64,000 bases of DNA from Phaeocystidibacter sp965659725 (lineage in GTDB: Bacteria > Bacteroidota > Bacteroidia > Flavobacteriales > Schleiferiaceae), in contig CBFHXG010000001.1 in NCBI GenBank assembly GCA_965659725.1, forward strand, positions 82,156 to 146,155, written 5' to 3'. The translations under genes and the position numbers were made by a program. How positions within the stretch are numbered: the first letter of the stretch is position 1; the number at the start of each line of letters is the position of its first letter. The notes under the pieces were generated by a model. The model was not told the DNA's origin and did not search any database. It saw only the letters and a program-made list of their open reading frames with translations. Below, piece after piece: positions 61,834 through 64,000 of the stretch.

Positions 61834-62448
61834 TTAGTGCCCTTCGGTCAGGAAAAGATTCTTTAGTCTGAGTGAAACTCCGTATTGTTCTCCGAAATAA
61901 TCATTACTTCCGCTCATGTTCAGGAATCCACCTACACCAATATTCTCATTCACGTAAACATCTAATCGAAGTCCAGCTCTCCACATCCCTACAGTTTCCA
62001 TTTGAAAGAACCTCTCCTCGTTGGAGGCGAACACTTGATTGAAGTAATAGGCTCCTTGAGAAGACCCCATACCTACGTAGGGTGTTAGGCACATCATCTT
62101 GAAGAGTTTCACATTGTAGCCAAGGTCGCCAGAGAATGTGTGCGTATTACCGTAGCTAAAATCGTTGAGAGTGCCGTCCCATATTACGATATTAGGTTGG
62201 CTGTACCCATATCGAAACATGAGTTCAAAATTGAGCCATTCCACTCCGGCGCCGGTGTGGAATTCGATTCCTGAGCTAATAAAGTTGTGGTTGGGTTTAT
62301 CACACCATAAATAGTGGTTACCCCATCCGATCTCCATTTTATACTTCGCGCGAATATCGATTTTATCCTCACTCGGTTCTTGTCCGATCGCTTGAACGGA
62401 GCCTATGGCAATGAGGCATAGGCAGAAAAACGTACTCTTCATATGCAT
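61834..62448 (-). CDS. Predicted outer-membrane beta-barrel protein
   Basis: 204 residues with a signal peptide (about 1-21, ending AIGQE). The mature part is made of amphipathic strands (YKMEIGWGNHYLW, FELMFRYGYSQPNIVIW, RAGLRLDVYVNENIGVGGFLNMSG) and ends GVSLRLKNLFL, as in small outer-membrane barrels. No family recognised with certainty. It starts 20 bases after the PQQ-like gene and may share its transcript. Confidence 0.7.
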   Translation of the reverse strand: MHMKSTFFCLCLIAIGSVQAIGQEPSEDKIDIRAKYKMEIGWGNHYLWCDKPNHNFISSGIEFHTGAGVEWLNFELMFRYGYSQPNIVIWDGTLNDFSYGNTHTFSGDLGYNVKLFKMMCLTPYVGMGSSQGAYYFNQVFASNEERFFQMETVGMWRAGLRLDVYVNENIGVGGFLNMSGSNDYFGEQYGVSLRLKNLFLTEGH

Positions 62449-62468
62449 TGGTTTATTGGTTTACAGGG

Positions 62469-63698
62469 TTAGAGGTCGTCAGGTATTTTCACGCAGAGTA
62501 TTTCGTCGTAGGTGGTGAAATACATCACTCTTCTAATGGGGTCGATGGTGATGCCACTTGAGATATGATCTAGGTGGTTTACTTGATCTCTTTCGATGAG
62601 GGAATTACCCGTTAACGGATCGACGATATCCAAAAAATCTGATGCGATGTATAGATTACCTTCAAATTCAGTGAACTCGCCGACAACCCCACGAGGATGA
62701 TTGTCAGATATCCAGTGAATTTGACCTGAATTTTGGGATAGACTAATAATTTCCTCATTAACTCCCTTGATTACCATCGTTTGATCAGTGAGATAAAAGT
62801 CTCCTTCGACATAATCTATGGGTAGTTCTGAGTTGACGGTGCGAAGGTCATTCTCCCACAATAACTCCCCTGTCGAGAGATCAATTGCAAACGCACTGTA
62901 GAGATTCAAACCGAATACTCTGTTATCCTGAACTTTGAGTGGAATAATGCCTGAAAATTGATCCATTTCCATGTTCTTCCACAATAGGCTATCCCTGGAT
63001 AAGTCATAGGCAAACACGTCAGTTCGGTACATCGAATTATTTCCTGGCACATAGCTTCGATTCTTCCAAACAATTACTTCATTCCCATTGGGTAGCTGTC
63101 CAAATCCGAAACTTGAAAACGAAGGAGTGCGTTGGTCCGTTTTTGTAAAGCGATAAACGTACTCCCAGTCTCCGGTAGAGACTGGGGTACGAATTATTCC
63201 TGCTGAGTTATTAAAAGGGTTCTGACCATCCAGTTCTACACCTCGGTATAAGTATCCATTATGAGCAAATAGGGAAGGAGCGTTTTCCGGAAGGATCGAT
63301 TTCCATTGAGTGTCAGAAGTCAAGATGTTCACACAGTCTACCGATCCTTGGCTACCTAGGAATAAGAACTCTTCATATTGCACTGCTGCTTCGCCAGCAT
63401 AGATAACAGGACCAACAGAGTAATCACTCCAGTAATTGATGACATTTCCACTGTCAGATTCAAGAAAAAGAACTGGAGCATCATATCCATCGTATGCATG
63501 CTCGCTGTTAATTATCACAAAATCCTGGAAGACCCTTGGCTGCATTGAAATTGAACCTTCATGATTTTTATCCTTTAGAGTCGAAGTTCGCCAAAGAATG
63601 TCAAGTCTTTCTCTCCTATGAGCCTTTATCTCCTCTATGGACGGAGCACAACAAAGGAATGCAGACATGATGCATAGCAGAAAACCTATCTGTTTCAT
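62469..63698 (-). CDS. PQQ-like beta-propeller lipoprotein
   Basis: 409 residues. The N-terminal signal has cysteines at the cleavage region (AFLCCAP), consistent with a lipoprotein. The body has repeated PQQ-like blades, for example SLLWKNMEMDQFSGIIPLKVQDNRVFGLN, FAIDLSTGELLWENDL and SQNSGQIHWIS, as in BamB-type eight-bladed propellers. There is no enzymatic PQQ pocket that I can see. It overlaps the next gene upstream by 4 bases (ATGA). Role unknown; a scaffold at the outer membrane is possible. Confidence 0.82.
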   Translation of the reverse strand: MKQIGFLLCIMSAFLCCAPSIEEIKAHRRERLDILWRTSTLKDKNHEGSISMQPRVFQDFVIINSEHAYDGYDAPVLFLESDSGNVINYWSDYSVGPVIYAGEAAVQYEEFLFLGSQGSVDCVNILTSDTQWKSILPENAPSLFAHNGYLYRGVELDGQNPFNNSAGIIRTPVSTGDWEYVYRFTKTDQRTPSFSSFGFGQLPNGNEVIVWKNRSYVPGNNSMYRTDVFAYDLSRDSLLWKNMEMDQFSGIIPLKVQDNRVFGLNLYSAFAIDLSTGELLWENDLRTVNSELPIDYVEGDFYLTDQTMVIKGVNEEIISLSQNSGQIHWISDNHPRGVVGEFTEFEGNLYIASDFLDIVDPLTGNSLIERDQVNHLDHISSGITIDPIRRVMYFTTYDEILCVKIPDDL

Positions 63699-64000
63699 TT
63701 TTTAAAAAGTCTAAATTCGGCTCCTAGTTCTCCGTTCCAGAGTTTGTTCAATTGTTTCCTCGTCTCAATACTATTCCTTTGCTGCATATGATTGGTCAAT
63801 GGCATTCGTATCCTAAGCGCTCCTTCATAAGCAACCTGACTTCTAGCCGTAACAACGCCATCCGATGCTTGCTCATAAACAGTATTCTCGAAATGAGGGT
63901 AGATCTCACATGGAATAAATGAGTTGCTTACGCACAGACTAGGATCGGAGACCCATGTTGGTATCAAAGCTCTATCACAATAGCACAGATATCCGTTCTG
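63695..64000 (-). CDS. Unrecognised protein, N-terminus outside window
   Basis: The frame is open from the window end (64000) to a stop at 63695, about 101 residues. It contains two close cysteine pairs (YLCYCDRALIP, SLCVSNSFIPCEIYP) and a positively charged C-terminal end (RKQLNKLWNGELGAEFRLFKK). I do not recognise a family. It overlaps the start of the PQQ-like gene in ATGA, so both are translated from one message. The true start lies beyond the window. Confidence 0.65.
   Translation of the reverse strand, partial: QNGYLCYCDRALIPTWVSDPSLCVSNSFIPCEIYPHFENTVYEQASDGVVTARSQVAYEGALRIRMPLTNHMQQRNSIETRKQLNKLWNGELGAEFRLFKK

Noticed and set aside
1..64000. TAG reassigned to an amino acid, given three in-frame TAGs
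   Set aside because: Many intact genes here end at TAG (the symporter at 1312, metF, the flavin reductase, the NUDIX gene), and TAA and TGA interrupt other genes as well.
1..64000. tRNA, rRNA or tmRNA genes
   Set aside because: The spacers are short, and none shows a cloverleaf or a conserved rRNA or tmRNA segment that I can recognise.

Overview
The window is a chromosomal segment of a member of the Bacteroidota, most likely of the order Flavobacteriales. The evidence is two proteins with C-terminal type IX secretion (T9SS) sorting domains plus a decayed third, a methionine synthase split into two genes, Bacteroidota-specific families (DUF3276/PUR, DUF5683, DUF3667, DUF2807), a menaquinone gene (menB), A-rich rather than Shine-Dalgarno leaders, and several promoters with the Bacteroidota -7 box TAnnTTTG. 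I see no rRNA, tRNA, CRISPR array, insertion sequence, prophage or integrase. This is mostly core genome with dense, often overlapping genes.

Layout. 1-7.3 kb: truncated sodium:solute symporter, a patatin-like gene broken by two in-frame stops, an SlyD-like FKBP, menB, a DUF1801 and small-membrane-protein pair, an RluA-type pseudouridine synthase, a WYL regulator divergent from a voltage-gated K+ channel, and YbjQ. 7.5-14.6 kb (minus strand): YkgJ-type cysteine-cluster protein, TlpA-like lipoprotein, GT39-like glycosyltransferase, phosphosugar mutase, DUF2807, ribH, TPR protein. 14.7-17.1 kb: recF-DUF721-DUF481. 17-24.5 kb: envelope proteins, ndk, nucleoside phosphorylase, Usp, a LamG/T9SS protein and creD. 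24.6-33 kb: kdsB, then the methionine/SAM block: metK behind a candidate SAM-II pseudoknot riboswitch, and metH1-metH2-metF behind a SAM-I riboswitch. 33-38 kb: two further disrupted genes, a NUDIX hydrolase and a T9SS protein. 38-46.4 kb (minus): acyl-CoA carboxylase beta subunit, SH3 protein, then WbqC-lepB-dapB-DUF5683-parB-parA, with a stop codon inside DUF5683. 46.5-55.7 kb: flavin reductase, PUR-domain protein, ABC exporter, leucine-type dehydrogenase, and nusB-DUF1573-yajC-YbbR-coaE-nnr. 55.8-64 kb: persulfide dioxygenase/rhodanese behind a Crp/Fnr regulator, PhoH, DUF418, an alpha/beta hydrolase, and envelope proteins running off the window end.

How the genes work together. MetH1/MetH2 with MetF regenerate methionine, MetK turns it into S-adenosylmethionine, and each transcription unit appears to carry its own SAM-sensing RNA of a different class. 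The leucine-type dehydrogenase and the methylcrotonyl-type carboxyltransferase fit branched-chain amino-acid breakdown. The Crp regulator carries a C-x5-CC motif, lies directly upstream of the persulfide dioxygenase, and GTGA/TCAC inverted repeats lie before both genes.

The most unusual feature is the number of genes interrupted by in-frame nonsense codons while the rest of the reading frame is preserved: patatin, DUF3667, a T9SS protein and DUF5683. They may be recent pseudogenes or base-call errors. Nothing here clearly forms a new defence or biosynthetic system; the best leads are the paired SAM riboswitches, the Crp/persulfide module and the nonsense-interrupted genes.
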